Shown here one piece after another: positions 16,177-24,040 of a stretch of DNA of 64,000 nt. The stretch's first letter is position 1. Each line of letters begins with the position of its first letter. The DNA is from JANNBN01 sp031430595 (GTDB taxonomy: Bacteria; Actinomycetota; Acidimicrobiia; Acidimicrobiales; JANYDT01): positions 124,001 through 188,000 of the forward strand of contig JANPBU010000007.1 of the NCBI GenBank assembly GCA_031430595.1. Direction: 5' to 3'. The position numbers and the translations under genes were made by a program. Below the pieces are notes generated by a model, which was not told the DNA's origin, made no database searches, and saw only the letters and a list, made by a program, of their open reading frames with translations.

Positions 16177-16875
16177 ATGAAACGAACACTGGTCGTGTCT
16201 AATGGCACGCACCCGATACCAAACGGGTATATCGACGCCGACACCTTTCTTGTGGTCGCCGACGGGGGGTTACAACGAACACTTACGGCTGCGGTTGATC
16301 ACATTGAACAACTCGCCAAGCTGGGCCAAGCCGTGCTCGTTGGCGACCTTGACTCGGCCCAGCCTGACGATGTGAAGCGCTGGGTCGAATTGGGTGGTGT
16401 CGTCGAAAAGCACCCGACCGACAAGAATTTCACCGACCTCGAACTGGCCTTAGGGCGTGCCGTTGACTACGACGCCACGCTCCCCATAACCGTTATCGGC
16501 GGAGATGGGATCAACCGATTCGATCATCTCATCGGCGAACTTTCGTTACTCGCCGCACAGGCTGCGCAAGGTATTCGAATTACCGCCCTGTACGGTTCCG
16601 CCCTGGTGGAGGTGCTGGCAAATGGCACGTCGGTCACCCTGACTGGTCACCCTGGCGACGTTGTTTCGCTGGTTCCGTATTTCTCGGCCGCAACAGGTGT
16701 TACAACCCAGGGTCTTCGATGGCCGCTTGCACAAGCCCAGCTTGAACTCGGATCAAGTCGAGGTATCTCAAACGAATTTAGCGATGGTTCCGATGGCATG
16801 GCCTCGGTATCAACCCTCACCGGACCACTCATGGTTATCCAACCCACCGCATGTAGTACCCCCCGCTTTCTCTAA
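16177..16875 (+). CDS. thiN: Thiamine pyrophosphokinase
   Basis: Transfers pyrophosphate from ATP to thiamine, making TPP. The 232-residue protein shows the family motifs in order: FLVVADGGLQRTL, AVLVGDLDSAQPDDV (metal-binding Asp pair), HPTDKNFTDLELAL and VIGGDGINRFDHLIGEL. The C-terminal beta-sandwich that holds thiamine covers about residues 140-232. It is the first gene after the TPP riboswitch and precedes thiB by 30 bases. Kinase plus transporter indicates salvage of external thiamine rather than synthesis alone. Confidence 0.94.
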   Translation: MKRTLVVSNGTHPIPNGYIDADTFLVVADGGLQRTLTAAVDHIEQLAKLGQAVLVGDLDSAQPDDVKRWVELGGVVEKHPTDKNFTDLELALGRAVDYDATLPITVIGGDGINRFDHLIGELSLLAAQAAQGIRITALYGSALVEVLANGTSVTLTGHPGDVVSLVPYFSAATGVTTQGLRWPLAQAQLELGSSRGISNEFSDGSDGMASVSTLTGPLMVIQPTACSTPRFL

Positions 16876-16905
16876 CGCCTCTGCCACGAATCGAACTCAC
16901 AACTC

Positions 16906-17997
16906 ATGAAACCAAACCTTGCACTTATCTCGCTTTCACTCATCGCGACGCTTGGGCTTGTCAGCTGCTCGTCCGACAAGAAAGAAGTAGCCGCCCCAAC
17001 AAAGTCACCAGCTGCGAAGACCGTTCGTCTGCTCACTTATGATTCGTTTACCCTGCCCGCGACCATTTGGGATTCGTTTACTGCCGAAACCGGTCTTAAG
17101 GTTGAGGTGCTGGCGAAGGGCGATACGGGTCAAATGTTGAATACCGCGATCCTAACCAAGGATGAACCAATCGCCGATGTGGTGTGGGCTATCGACCGAA
17201 CGTTTCTTTCACGAGCCGTCACTTCGGGTATCTTCGCCCCCCATGAACTGAGCGAGATTCCTGTCGACAAGGCGTTGATATCGCCGACCGGTGCCGATCG
17301 CCTGGTTCCGGTCGATTCAGGAGACGTCTGCGTCAACGCAGATTCAACTGCGCTTGCCAAGTCTGGCGTCGCGGTTCCTCAAACACTGGCCGACTTTGCC
17401 AAGCCGGATTACACCGGCCAACTAGTTGTCGAGAATCCAGCTACATCAGCTCCTGGTCTGGCCTTTCTTTTGGCCACCGTTGAACAGTTCGGCGAAACTG
17501 GATGGCAGGCCTATTGGGAACAGTTGGTAACCAACAAGGTCAAGGTCGTCAACGGTTGGGATGAAGCCTGGAACACCGAATTCTCGGGTGCAGGAAAAGG
17601 AACCCGCAGCCTTGTGGTGTCGTACGCAACCAGCCCCGTCGCAGTGGTGGCATTTGGGGCCGACCCATCAGCAACTTCCACCCCGGTCGTGTCACTTCCT
17701 GAGACGTGTTTCTCGACTGCGGAATACGCCGGCGTACTCGATGGCACCGGCAACGAAGCAAACGGACGCAAGTTGTTGACGTACTTACTTTCTGAAAACG
17801 TACAGTCTGAGGTTGCGATGAACATGTTCGTGTTTCCGGCTCGCACCGGAGTTGCCCTACCCGAGCCTTACAGGCGACTAGGCGTATCGCCCACCACAAA
17901 GCAGGTAGTTGGTCGAACGCTCACGCTTACCCCTCAACGAATCCAAGCCCAACGAGATGTCTGGATCGACGAGTGGACGAAACTCGTTCTCGGCTGA
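16906..17997 (+). CDS. thiB: Thiamine ABC transporter, substrate-binding lipoprotein
   Basis: A 363-residue lipoprotein: the signal peptide ends at lipobox LVSC, with Cys22 lipidated. The mature part follows ThiB: VRLLTYDSFTLPATIWDSFTAETGLKVEVL, DEPIADVVWAIDRTFLSRA, LVPVDSGDVCVNADSTAL and WDEAWNTEFSGAGKGTRSLVVSYATSPV. It captures thiamine (or TMP/TPP) outside the membrane and delivers it to ThiP. The riboswitch upstream confirms the thiamine assignment. The 3' end overlaps thiP by 25 bases. Confidence 0.92.
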   Translation: MKPNLALISLSLIATLGLVSCSSDKKEVAAPTKSPAAKTVRLLTYDSFTLPATIWDSFTAETGLKVEVLAKGDTGQMLNTAILTKDEPIADVVWAIDRTFLSRAVTSGIFAPHELSEIPVDKALISPTGADRLVPVDSGDVCVNADSTALAKSGVAVPQTLADFAKPDYTGQLVVENPATSAPGLAFLLATVEQFGETGWQAYWEQLVTNKVKVVNGWDEAWNTEFSGAGKGTRSLVVSYATSPVAVVAFGADPSATSTPVVSLPETCFSTAEYAGVLDGTGNEANGRKLLTYLLSENVQSEVAMNMFVFPARTGVALPEPYRRLGVSPTTKQVVGRTLTLTPQRIQAQRDVWIDEWTKLVLG

Positions 17998-19568
17998 CCA
18001 GATCCAACCAATTCGGGTCAACACGGAAGGCTGCTTGTGCGGCCTTGTCGATTGGTTCAGTCATGTTGTTCGTGGGTTGGCCAACGCTTCGCATTATGCT
18101 TCGAGGGCTAAACCTCACTTCGGTGAGCGAGGTGGTCGGCAACTCAAGGTATTGGCGAATCGTCGCCTTTACGATCATCCAGGCGACACTCAGCACCGTT
18201 GCAACACTCGCACTCGCGATACCCACAGCCTGGCTGATCGGAACCCGAAACTTTGTTGGTCGGCGCCTCCTCACTGGCCTGTGGAGCGCCACGTTTACGC
18301 TGCCAACCGTTGTCGTTGGAAGTGCATTTCTTGCCATCCTGCCAACCAGCGTGAATCGTTCACTATTGGCTATCGTAAGTGCACATGTGTTTTTCAACGT
18401 CGGGATGGCCGCTCGACTGATCGGAGACGCCTGGAGTCGGGTCACGGTAAGTTTTGATGATATTGCCGCAACACTCGGGGCCTCCCCACGGGCCGTCACG
18501 CGAATGCTTTTGGCTGGCCCTTTGCGAAAACCGCTTGCTTCAACGGCCGGGCTCGTGATGACACTGTCGCTCACCTCCTTTGGCGTGATTTTGATGCTCG
18601 GAGGTCCGACCCGTTCGACAACCGAAACGGAAATATTTCGTCAGGCCACCCAGCAACTTGCGTTGGGTCGCGCGGCAGTACTCGCCTTGATTCAACTACT
18701 CATTGTGTCTGCGGTGCTGGCTTGGACAACGTCGACTCGGTCAACCAAAACCACCGGAACCGCTGCACACGCCGTTGATCGGCGACGACCGGTTGCACGG
18801 GCAGAGCAACCGATTGCCGTTTCGATCTGCACCGCCATATCTGTCGTAGTCGTGCTTCCGCTTGCCATGTTGTTCATGCGATCAATTCGGGATGTGGATG
18901 GACATATCTCTCTGCGCACATATCAGTCTCTTACCTCGACCCGACCAGGAAACGGTTTGCTTAATGCACCGATCGATGCGGTCGCAACATCCCTTCGAGC
19001 CGCAGCAATGGCCGCTGTAATCGCTGTGGTTTTGACAGTCGCAACGGTCGCCGGAACGAGAGGACGCTTAGCTGCGGTGATCGCCGGGCTTCCCCTCGCC
19101 GTATCAGGGGCCATCCTCGGGTTTGGCGCGCTCATTGGTTTCGCTCGGCCTCCGTTTCCCTGGCGTTCTCGATGGTGGTTGGTACCCATTATGCAGGGCG
19201 TCGTTGCGCTTCCGTATGCGATTCGGGTACTGCGGCCTGCCGTTGAAGACATCGACCCTCGATTGGCGGAAGCAGCGGCAACACTAGGGGCGAGCCCGCG
19301 ATCGACTTGGTGGCGCGTGCAGGCCCCGTTACTGCTTCGCCCGTTTCTTTCTGCTGCCGCGCTGGCAACGACAGTCGCTCTCGGAGAATTTGGGGTCACG
19401 AGTTTTCTCGTCAGACCGAAGCAAGAAACCCTTCCGGTTGCCATTGCCACCCTGAGTTCGCGTCCCGGTACATTGTTGCTCTCGCAATCTGCTGCGCTCG
19501 CTGTTATTCTAGGTATACTTACGATGATACTGGTAGGCCTGACCTCATCTGTACGGAGAGATTCATGA
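17973..19568 (+). CDS. thiP: Thiamine ABC transporter, permease
   Basis: A 531-residue membrane protein with two fused permease halves and about twelve membrane segments, as usual for ThiP. Each half carries an EAA-type loop that docks the ATPase: AATLGASPRAVTRMLLAGPL and AATLGASPRSTWWRVQAPLL. The start at GTG 17973 lies inside thiB, indicating coupling; the stop overlaps thiQ in ATGA. Translocates thiamine released by ThiB. Confidence 0.92.
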   Translation: MDETRSRLTRSNQFGSTRKAACAALSIGSVMLFVGWPTLRIMLRGLNLTSVSEVVGNSRYWRIVAFTIIQATLSTVATLALAIPTAWLIGTRNFVGRRLLTGLWSATFTLPTVVVGSAFLAILPTSVNRSLLAIVSAHVFFNVGMAARLIGDAWSRVTVSFDDIAATLGASPRAVTRMLLAGPLRKPLASTAGLVMTLSLTSFGVILMLGGPTRSTTETEIFRQATQQLALGRAAVLALIQLLIVSAVLAWTTSTRSTKTTGTAAHAVDRRRPVARAEQPIAVSICTAISVVVVLPLAMLFMRSIRDVDGHISLRTYQSLTSTRPGNGLLNAPIDAVATSLRAAAMAAVIAVVLTVATVAGTRGRLAAVIAGLPLAVSGAILGFGALIGFARPPFPWRSRWWLVPIMQGVVALPYAIRVLRPAVEDIDPRLAEAAATLGASPRSTWWRVQAPLLLRPFLSAAALATTVALGEFGVTSFLVRPKQETLPVAIATLSSRPGTLLLSQSAALAVILGILTMILVGLTSSVRRDS

Positions 19569-20245
19569 GCCTGAACGAAGTTCCATTGCCCGACCGGCAG
19601 TCTGGGAGCCTGAGCGTTTGCGATGTCAGCGTTCAAGTCGCCGACCTCACCATTCTCAATCACGCGAATCTTCTTGTAGCAACCGGTGAAATCGTTGCAC
19701 TCACCGGTTCGAGCGGAAGCGGAAAGTCGACCCTACTCAGGGCTATCGCAGGCCTCGTCAAGCTTTCGACGGGAACAGTGATGTGGGATGACATTGCCCT
19801 GCACCTACTACCTACCTATCAACGACAGGTCGGAATGGTGTTCCAAGATCGAGTGCTCTTCGGTCATCTCGATGTGGCCCAAAACATTGGCTTCGGGCTC
19901 AACTATACGAACCTTCCAAAACCGCTACACGCCAAACGAATCGACGAACTGCTGCAGCTCGTCGGTCTCTCAGGTTTTGGAAAGAGGCGTGTCGATACCC
20001 TGTCGGGGGGCGAAGCTCAACGCATCTGTTTAGCTCGGGCACTCGCACCATCGCCCCGACTGTTGCTACTCGACGAGCCGCTTTCCGCGCTCGACACCGC
20101 AACCCGCGCTCAACTCACCACTGACATTCGCTCGATTCTCAAAGCCGAGCGAATGACAGCCATATATGTCACCCATGACCTCGTCGAAGCGACCGAAGTC
20201 GCTGATCGGGTCGTCACGATCGACAGGGTACTCAGGCAGGGCTAG
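19565..20245 (+). CDS. thiQ: Thiamine ABC transporter, ATP-binding protein
   Basis: A 226-residue ATPase that powers ThiP. Motifs seen: Walker A GSSGSGKST, Q-loop QRQVGMVFQDRVLFGHLDV, signature LSGGEAQRI, Walker B LLLLDEPLSALD and the switch His in YVTHDLVEATEVAD. The start is ATG 19565, overlapping the thiP stop. The last codons lie in an 18-bp tandem duplication shared with the convergent livF end. Confidence 0.92.
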   Translation: MSLNEVPLPDRQSGSLSVCDVSVQVADLTILNHANLLVATGEIVALTGSSGSGKSTLLRAIAGLVKLSTGTVMWDDIALHLLPTYQRQVGMVFQDRVLFGHLDVAQNIGFGLNYTNLPKPLHAKRIDELLQLVGLSGFGKRRVDTLSGGEAQRICLARALAPSPRLLLLDEPLSALDTATRAQLTTDIRSILKAERMTAIYVTHDLVEATEVADRVVTIDRVLRQG

Positions 20246-20264
20246 CTACTCGGGCAGGGCTAGC
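20229..20264. repeat. 18-bp tandem duplication spanning both stop codons
   Basis: TACTCAGGCAGGGCTAGC (20229-20246) is followed directly by TACTCGGGCAGGGCTAGC (20247-20264), one mismatch. The first copy contains the thiQ stop; in the second copy the same CTAG supplies the livF stop on the opposite strand. The duplication therefore created or preserved a separate stop for each convergent gene. Confidence 0.8.
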
Positions 20265-20976
20265 CAAGGTAGGCGGCTTTGACCCGTTCGTCTTGCAGCA
20301 GGTCGTTAGCTGGTCCGCTCATCGTGATACGTCCGGTTTCAAGCACATAAGCGCGGTTGCTGTGCCGCAAGGCCAGGTTCGCGTTTTGCTCAATGAGCAA
20401 AATCGTCACACCCTGGGCTTTCAGATCGTCGATGATTCGAAAGATCTCTTGCACAATGATTGGAGCAAGGCCAAGAGAGGGTTCATCGAGCAACAGCAGT
20501 TTCGGACGACTCATAAGTGCACGTGCGATAGCAAGCATCTGTTGCTCACCACCCGAAAGGGTTCCGCTGAGTTGATCGCGCCGCTCTTTCAACCGGGGAA
20601 ACAATTCAAATTGAGCATCAATATCGGCTCGGGTACGGGCCTTATCTTTGAAGATGAACGCACCCAACTCAAGGTTGTCTTCAACCGAAAGTTTGGTGAG
20701 CACCCGGCGTCCCTCGGGGCTGTGCGCAATACCCATCGACACGATTTGCTCTGGACGTTTGGTGGTGAGCTCTTCACCATTGAACCGGATCGAACCAGCT
20801 CCTATTTTCACTATTCGGCTGATTGCCTTCAGGGTTGTTGACTTGCCTGCGCCATTCGCGCCGATTAGCGAAACAACTTCTCCTTCGCCGACTCGAAGGT
20901 CGATACCTTGAAGGGCTTTGATCCCGCCATACGAAACCTCAAGGTTGTCGATGGCCAACAATGGTTCGCTCATCAT
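20260..20976 (-). CDS. livF: Branched-chain amino-acid-type ABC transporter ATPase LivF
   Basis: A 238-residue ATPase of the HAAT family: LEVSYGGIKALQGIDLRVGEGE, Walker A IGANGAGKST, RVLTKLSVEDNLELGA, signature LSGGEQQM, Walker B LLLLDEPSLGLAP and LIEQNANLALRHSNRAYVLETG. The pattern, including EGRRV and SLGLAP, is typical of LivF rather than LivG. Last gene of livKHMGF; the start overlaps the livG stop (ATGA). Confidence 0.93.
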   Translation of the reverse strand: MMSEPLLAIDNLEVSYGGIKALQGIDLRVGEGEVVSLIGANGAGKSTTLKAISRIVKIGAGSIRFNGEELTTKRPEQIVSMGIAHSPEGRRVLTKLSVEDNLELGAFIFKDKARTRADIDAQFELFPRLKERRDQLSGTLSGGEQQMLAIARALMSRPKLLLLDEPSLGLAPIIVQEIFRIIDDLKAQGVTILLIEQNANLALRHSNRAYVLETGRITMSGPANDLLQDERVKAAYLG

Positions 20977-21773
20977 GCTTGTTCACCGCCCAAATAGGCT
21001 TCGATAACGGCTGGATTGTTTTGTACATGATGGGGTTCCCCAAGCGCTATCAACTGTCCGAAGTTCAACACTGCAATACGGTCGCACAACGACATCACCA
21101 ATTTCACATTGTGTTCAATCAGCATCACCGTGAGCGTGAACTCGTCACGAACAAAACGAATGAAGTCGGTTAACTCCACCTTTTCTGACGGGTTCATTCC
21201 GGCAGCCGGTTCGTCGAGAAGTAGAACCTTCGGGTTCAATGAAAGCGCACGTGCTATCTCTAGCCGCCGTTGTTCACCATACGGTAACGACCTTGCGTCA
21301 TCGTTGGCTCGGTGCATGAGACCGGTGAGGCGAAGAAGTTCCCATGACTGTTCGATGGTTTCCTTACGTTCTCGTTGAGCCTTCGGCAGCCCAAGCACGT
21401 CAGACCACAAACCCGACGACGTGCTGTGGTGTTTGGCTGTTCGCACATTTTCGAGTGCCGTCATGTTGCCAAACAGACGGATGTTCTGGAAGGTACGCGC
21501 CATTCCGCGGTCGGCGATTTCGAACGGTTTGAGGTTTGATATATCGACGCCATCGTTGAAGAGATGCCCGTCCGACATGGGTTGCATGCCGGTGAACAGA
21601 TTGAATAGTGTCGTTTTGCCAGCCCCGTTGGGGCCGATGAGGCCGAAAATCTCGCCCTTATTGACGCTGAAGTTGACTTGATTCACCGCAACGAGCCCAC
21701 CGAATCGGCGAGTCGCATCACGGGCTTCGAGCACTGGCATCACAGATGAAGACAAGTCCGCAGCCGAGCTCAT
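20973..21773 (-). CDS. livG: Branched-chain amino-acid-type ABC transporter ATPase LivG
   Basis: A 266-residue ATPase. Walker A is IGPNGAGKTT; LFNLFTGMQPMSDGHLFNDG and MARTFQNIRLFGNMTALENVRTAKH are LivG hallmarks. The signature is shortened to LPYGEQRRLEIARAL, which is normal for LivG. Walker B is LLLDEPAAGMNPSE. It pairs with LivF under the LivH/LivM permease dimer. Overlaps livM by four bases. Confidence 0.93.
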   Translation of the reverse strand: MSSAADLSSSVMPVLEARDATRRFGGLVAVNQVNFSVNKGEIFGLIGPNGAGKTTLFNLFTGMQPMSDGHLFNDGVDISNLKPFEIADRGMARTFQNIRLFGNMTALENVRTAKHHSTSSGLWSDVLGLPKAQRERKETIEQSWELLRLTGLMHRANDDARSLPYGEQRRLEIARALSLNPKVLLLDEPAAGMNPSEKVELTDFIRFVRDEFTLTVMLIEHNVKLVMSLCDRIAVLNFGQLIALGEPHHVQNNPAVIEAYLGGEQA

Positions 21774-22921
21774 GGTGCCACCCGACCGTCACGAGGAAAC
21801 AGCCACTCAACAAGTCTTGGGGGTATCAAACCCTTTGAAAGAAATACGCAGACCAGCACCATGATGAGCCCCTGGATGAACGGGCTGACGTTCAACAGAA
21901 CTTCGCGAAGTGACGAGGGCAGACCATCGGTCCCGGCGACAGCTCGAAGAAGTTCGAATAGGCCAGCAATCGACATCCCGCCAACGATTGGCCCAAGGAA
22001 GGTTCGAGAACCACCAACGACGGCGCCGGCCAACATTGCTGTGGCGAGAGTAAATGTGGCTTGACGATAGCTCCAGGCATTTTGAGCGTGTGCATATATT
22101 GTTCCGGCAAACGAGGCGAACACGGCACTAATGACGAAGGCCAATACTTTGTAATACCGAGGACGAATTCCCATCGCAGACGCAGCCAGCTCATCTTCAC
22201 GAATCGCTGCAAATGCGCGGCCCGTGCGACCGCGCTCAAGCCGGTACACAAAGTAGGCAGAGAGCACCAAAATCGGAACAACTATGTACAGGTACTGATG
22301 GTCGATGTCGACTGGTTGAGGCATTCCACCGTTGCGTAGTTGACCGGGTAGGCCAGTTGCGCCGCCAAACGGGCCAAGGTGTACGCCAGTATTTGCGGTG
22401 TCTGCCGGGTCAAGCGGACCCTTGAAGGGCCCAATCTGATCTTGCAACACAATGATACGAAGAATTTCAACCGAGCCAATCGTGACCAGTGCAAGGTAAA
22501 TGCCCTGAAGTCGCAATGCAAGTGCACCGATCAACAGACCAAACAGGACCGCAACGAATGCACCGACCACCAGTTCGAGCAGCACGAGCTGCCAAGGGTA
22601 CAGCTCACTTGTGAAGGTGAGCTTTGTGAAACCAAGCGGGAGGGTCCAGTAGCCGGTGTCGAAGTCTTCCTTAACCCACAGCACCGAAATCATACCCGTG
22701 GCGTACCCACCGATCAGGTAAAAGGCCGGGCTTGCCAACGAGAGCTGGCCCACCATTAATGGTAAGTATGCAGATAAACTACATAATGCTCCGGTCGTAA
22801 GCATAAACACTTTGACCGATCCGCTGAGACCGGGCATCACCGAGAAGCCAACCAGTAAGGCGATCAGGCCGAAACCTGAAGCCAATGGCCGAACTTTGAG
22901 TGCTGAGACATGAGTGCTCAT
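21770..22921 (-). CDS. livM: Branched-chain amino-acid-type ABC transporter permease LivM
   Basis: A 383-residue polytopic protein with about ten membrane segments. Family stretches include LSLASPAFYLIGGYATGM, LRLQGIYLALVTIGSVEILRI, GRTGRAFAAIREDELAASAMGI (ATPase-docking loop), and ATAMLAGAVVGGSRTFLGPIVGG. It starts three bases after the livH stop. Confidence 0.92.
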   Translation of the reverse strand: MSTHVSALKVRPLASGFGLIALLVGFSVMPGLSGSVKVFMLTTGALCSLSAYLPLMVGQLSLASPAFYLIGGYATGMISVLWVKEDFDTGYWTLPLGFTKLTFTSELYPWQLVLLELVVGAFVAVLFGLLIGALALRLQGIYLALVTIGSVEILRIIVLQDQIGPFKGPLDPADTANTGVHLGPFGGATGLPGQLRNGGMPQPVDIDHQYLYIVVPILVLSAYFVYRLERGRTGRAFAAIREDELAASAMGIRPRYYKVLAFVISAVFASFAGTIYAHAQNAWSYRQATFTLATAMLAGAVVGGSRTFLGPIVGGMSIAGLFELLRAVAGTDGLPSSLREVLLNVSPFIQGLIMVLVCVFLSKGLIPPRLVEWLFPRDGRVAP

Positions 22922-22924
22922 GGG

Positions 22925-23890
22925 CTATACCTTCTGAATCTGGGCTCGGCCAAGCAAACCTTGGGGGCGCAACATCAACACAACGACGAGCGTGAGAAAG
23001 GGAATGGCGTCTTTCCATTGAGAACCAACAAAGTTCCAGTCCCAAAAGCCGATCCGAAACCGCACACCGGCAACGAGTGATTGCAAGATCCCGATAAGAA
23101 ATCCGGCAATAACAGTGCCAGCAATATCGCCAAGACCACCGACTACGATGACCGCTAGGCCAATCAACGCATATTGCGAGCCCATATACGGGCCAGACGT
23201 GCCAGAGATGGTTGACACCATCGTGCCCGCGATTGCACCAAGGAACCCGCAGAGAATGAACGTAAACAGGATGAGGCGATTCGTAGAGATGCCTAGCAAA
23301 CTCGACGTTGTTGAGTCTTCAGATACCGCCTTAAGTGCCTTGCCGGTTCGGGTGCGATTCAGTAGGTACCAGAGAAGCGACATCACTACGACGGCAACAC
23401 CGAACGTCAATAGTCGGGCAGTCTGAATATTGACCTCACCTAGGTCGAATGATGCCCGGGTATTCGGTAGGGGTTCAGGCGACGACAGCGGGTCAGAGCC
23501 CACCAGGTTTTGGATGAGGTTCGACACCATGAGCGACACGCCGAGGCTCGATACCAATGACAGAAGTGTGTCGGCACCGCGATTTCGCAGCGGTCGAAAC
23601 GCAAAGTATTCGATAAGCACGTTGAGTAACCCGGCAAGAAGTGCTCCAAGGATCATTGCAATCCAAAAGTTCATTCCGATCGGTAGTCGCTTATCGGAGA
23701 ACGGAAAATCGCCGCCACCAAACTGCTTGCCCATGAGGCCGTACGCCAAATATGCCCCGACGGTAAAGATGGCGCCGTGTGCGAAGTTCACGATTCGCAA
23801 GATCGAAAAGATGAGGGTGTAACCAAGGGCGAAGAGTGCGTAAACGCTACCAACGGCTAAGCCGTCGACCAGATTTTGAATAAGGGACAC
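22925..23890 (-). CDS. livH: Branched-chain amino-acid-type ABC transporter permease LivH
   Basis: A permease with about eight membrane segments: QNLVDGLAVGSVYALFALGY, FSILRIVNFAHGAIFTVGAY, GKALKAVSEDSTTSSLLGI (docking loop) and GLAVIVVGGLGDIAGTVIAG. GTG 23890 is chosen as start because GGAG lies six bases upstream and family similarity begins there. Upstream ATGs at 23935 and 23929 have no Shine-Dalgarno, and the first lies in a strong hairpin. That gives 321 residues. Confidence 0.9.
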   Translation of the reverse strand: MSLIQNLVDGLAVGSVYALFALGYTLIFSILRIVNFAHGAIFTVGAYLAYGLMGKQFGGGDFPFSDKRLPIGMNFWIAMILGALLAGLLNVLIEYFAFRPLRNRGADTLLSLVSSLGVSLMVSNLIQNLVGSDPLSSPEPLPNTRASFDLGEVNIQTARLLTFGVAVVVMSLLWYLLNRTRTGKALKAVSEDSTTSSLLGISTNRLILFTFILCGFLGAIAGTMVSTISGTSGPYMGSQYALIGLAVIVVGGLGDIAGTVIAGFLIGILQSLVAGVRFRIGFWDWNFVGSQWKDAIPFLTLVVVLMLRPQGLLGRAQIQKV

Positions 23891-23932
23891 GCGACGCTCC
23901 GAGGCGTGAGTGGGCGGAAAAGTGGACATATT

Positions 23933-24010
23933 CATCGGGGGCAGGCCTAATTTGGCCCACCCCCGATGTTCGGTAATTCACACACCAATCGAAGATGGGG
24001 GAATCTTCGA
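23933..24010 (-). terminator. Two hairpins between livK and livH (attenuator or mRNA-stabilising)
   Basis: Going downstream from livK (minus strand), the first is TCGAAGAT/ATCTTCGA, a perfect 8-bp stem with a 6-base loop (23989-24010). The second is stronger: CATCGGGGG pairs with CCCCCGATG, continued inward by GGCC/GGCC across a small internal loop, with a 6-base loop (23933-23968). Neither has a long U-tract. Such intercistronic hairpins commonly keep the binding-protein message more abundant than the permease message (known from other transporters; inferred here). Confidence 0.65.
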
Positions 24011-24040
24011 CTAGTATGTTTGCTTACAGATCTTTAAGAA

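Noticed and set aside
23891..23935. Extension of livH to ATG 23935
   Set aside because: That ATG is inside a GC-rich stem and has no Shine-Dalgarno; GTG 23890 has GGAG six bases upstream and begins family similarity.
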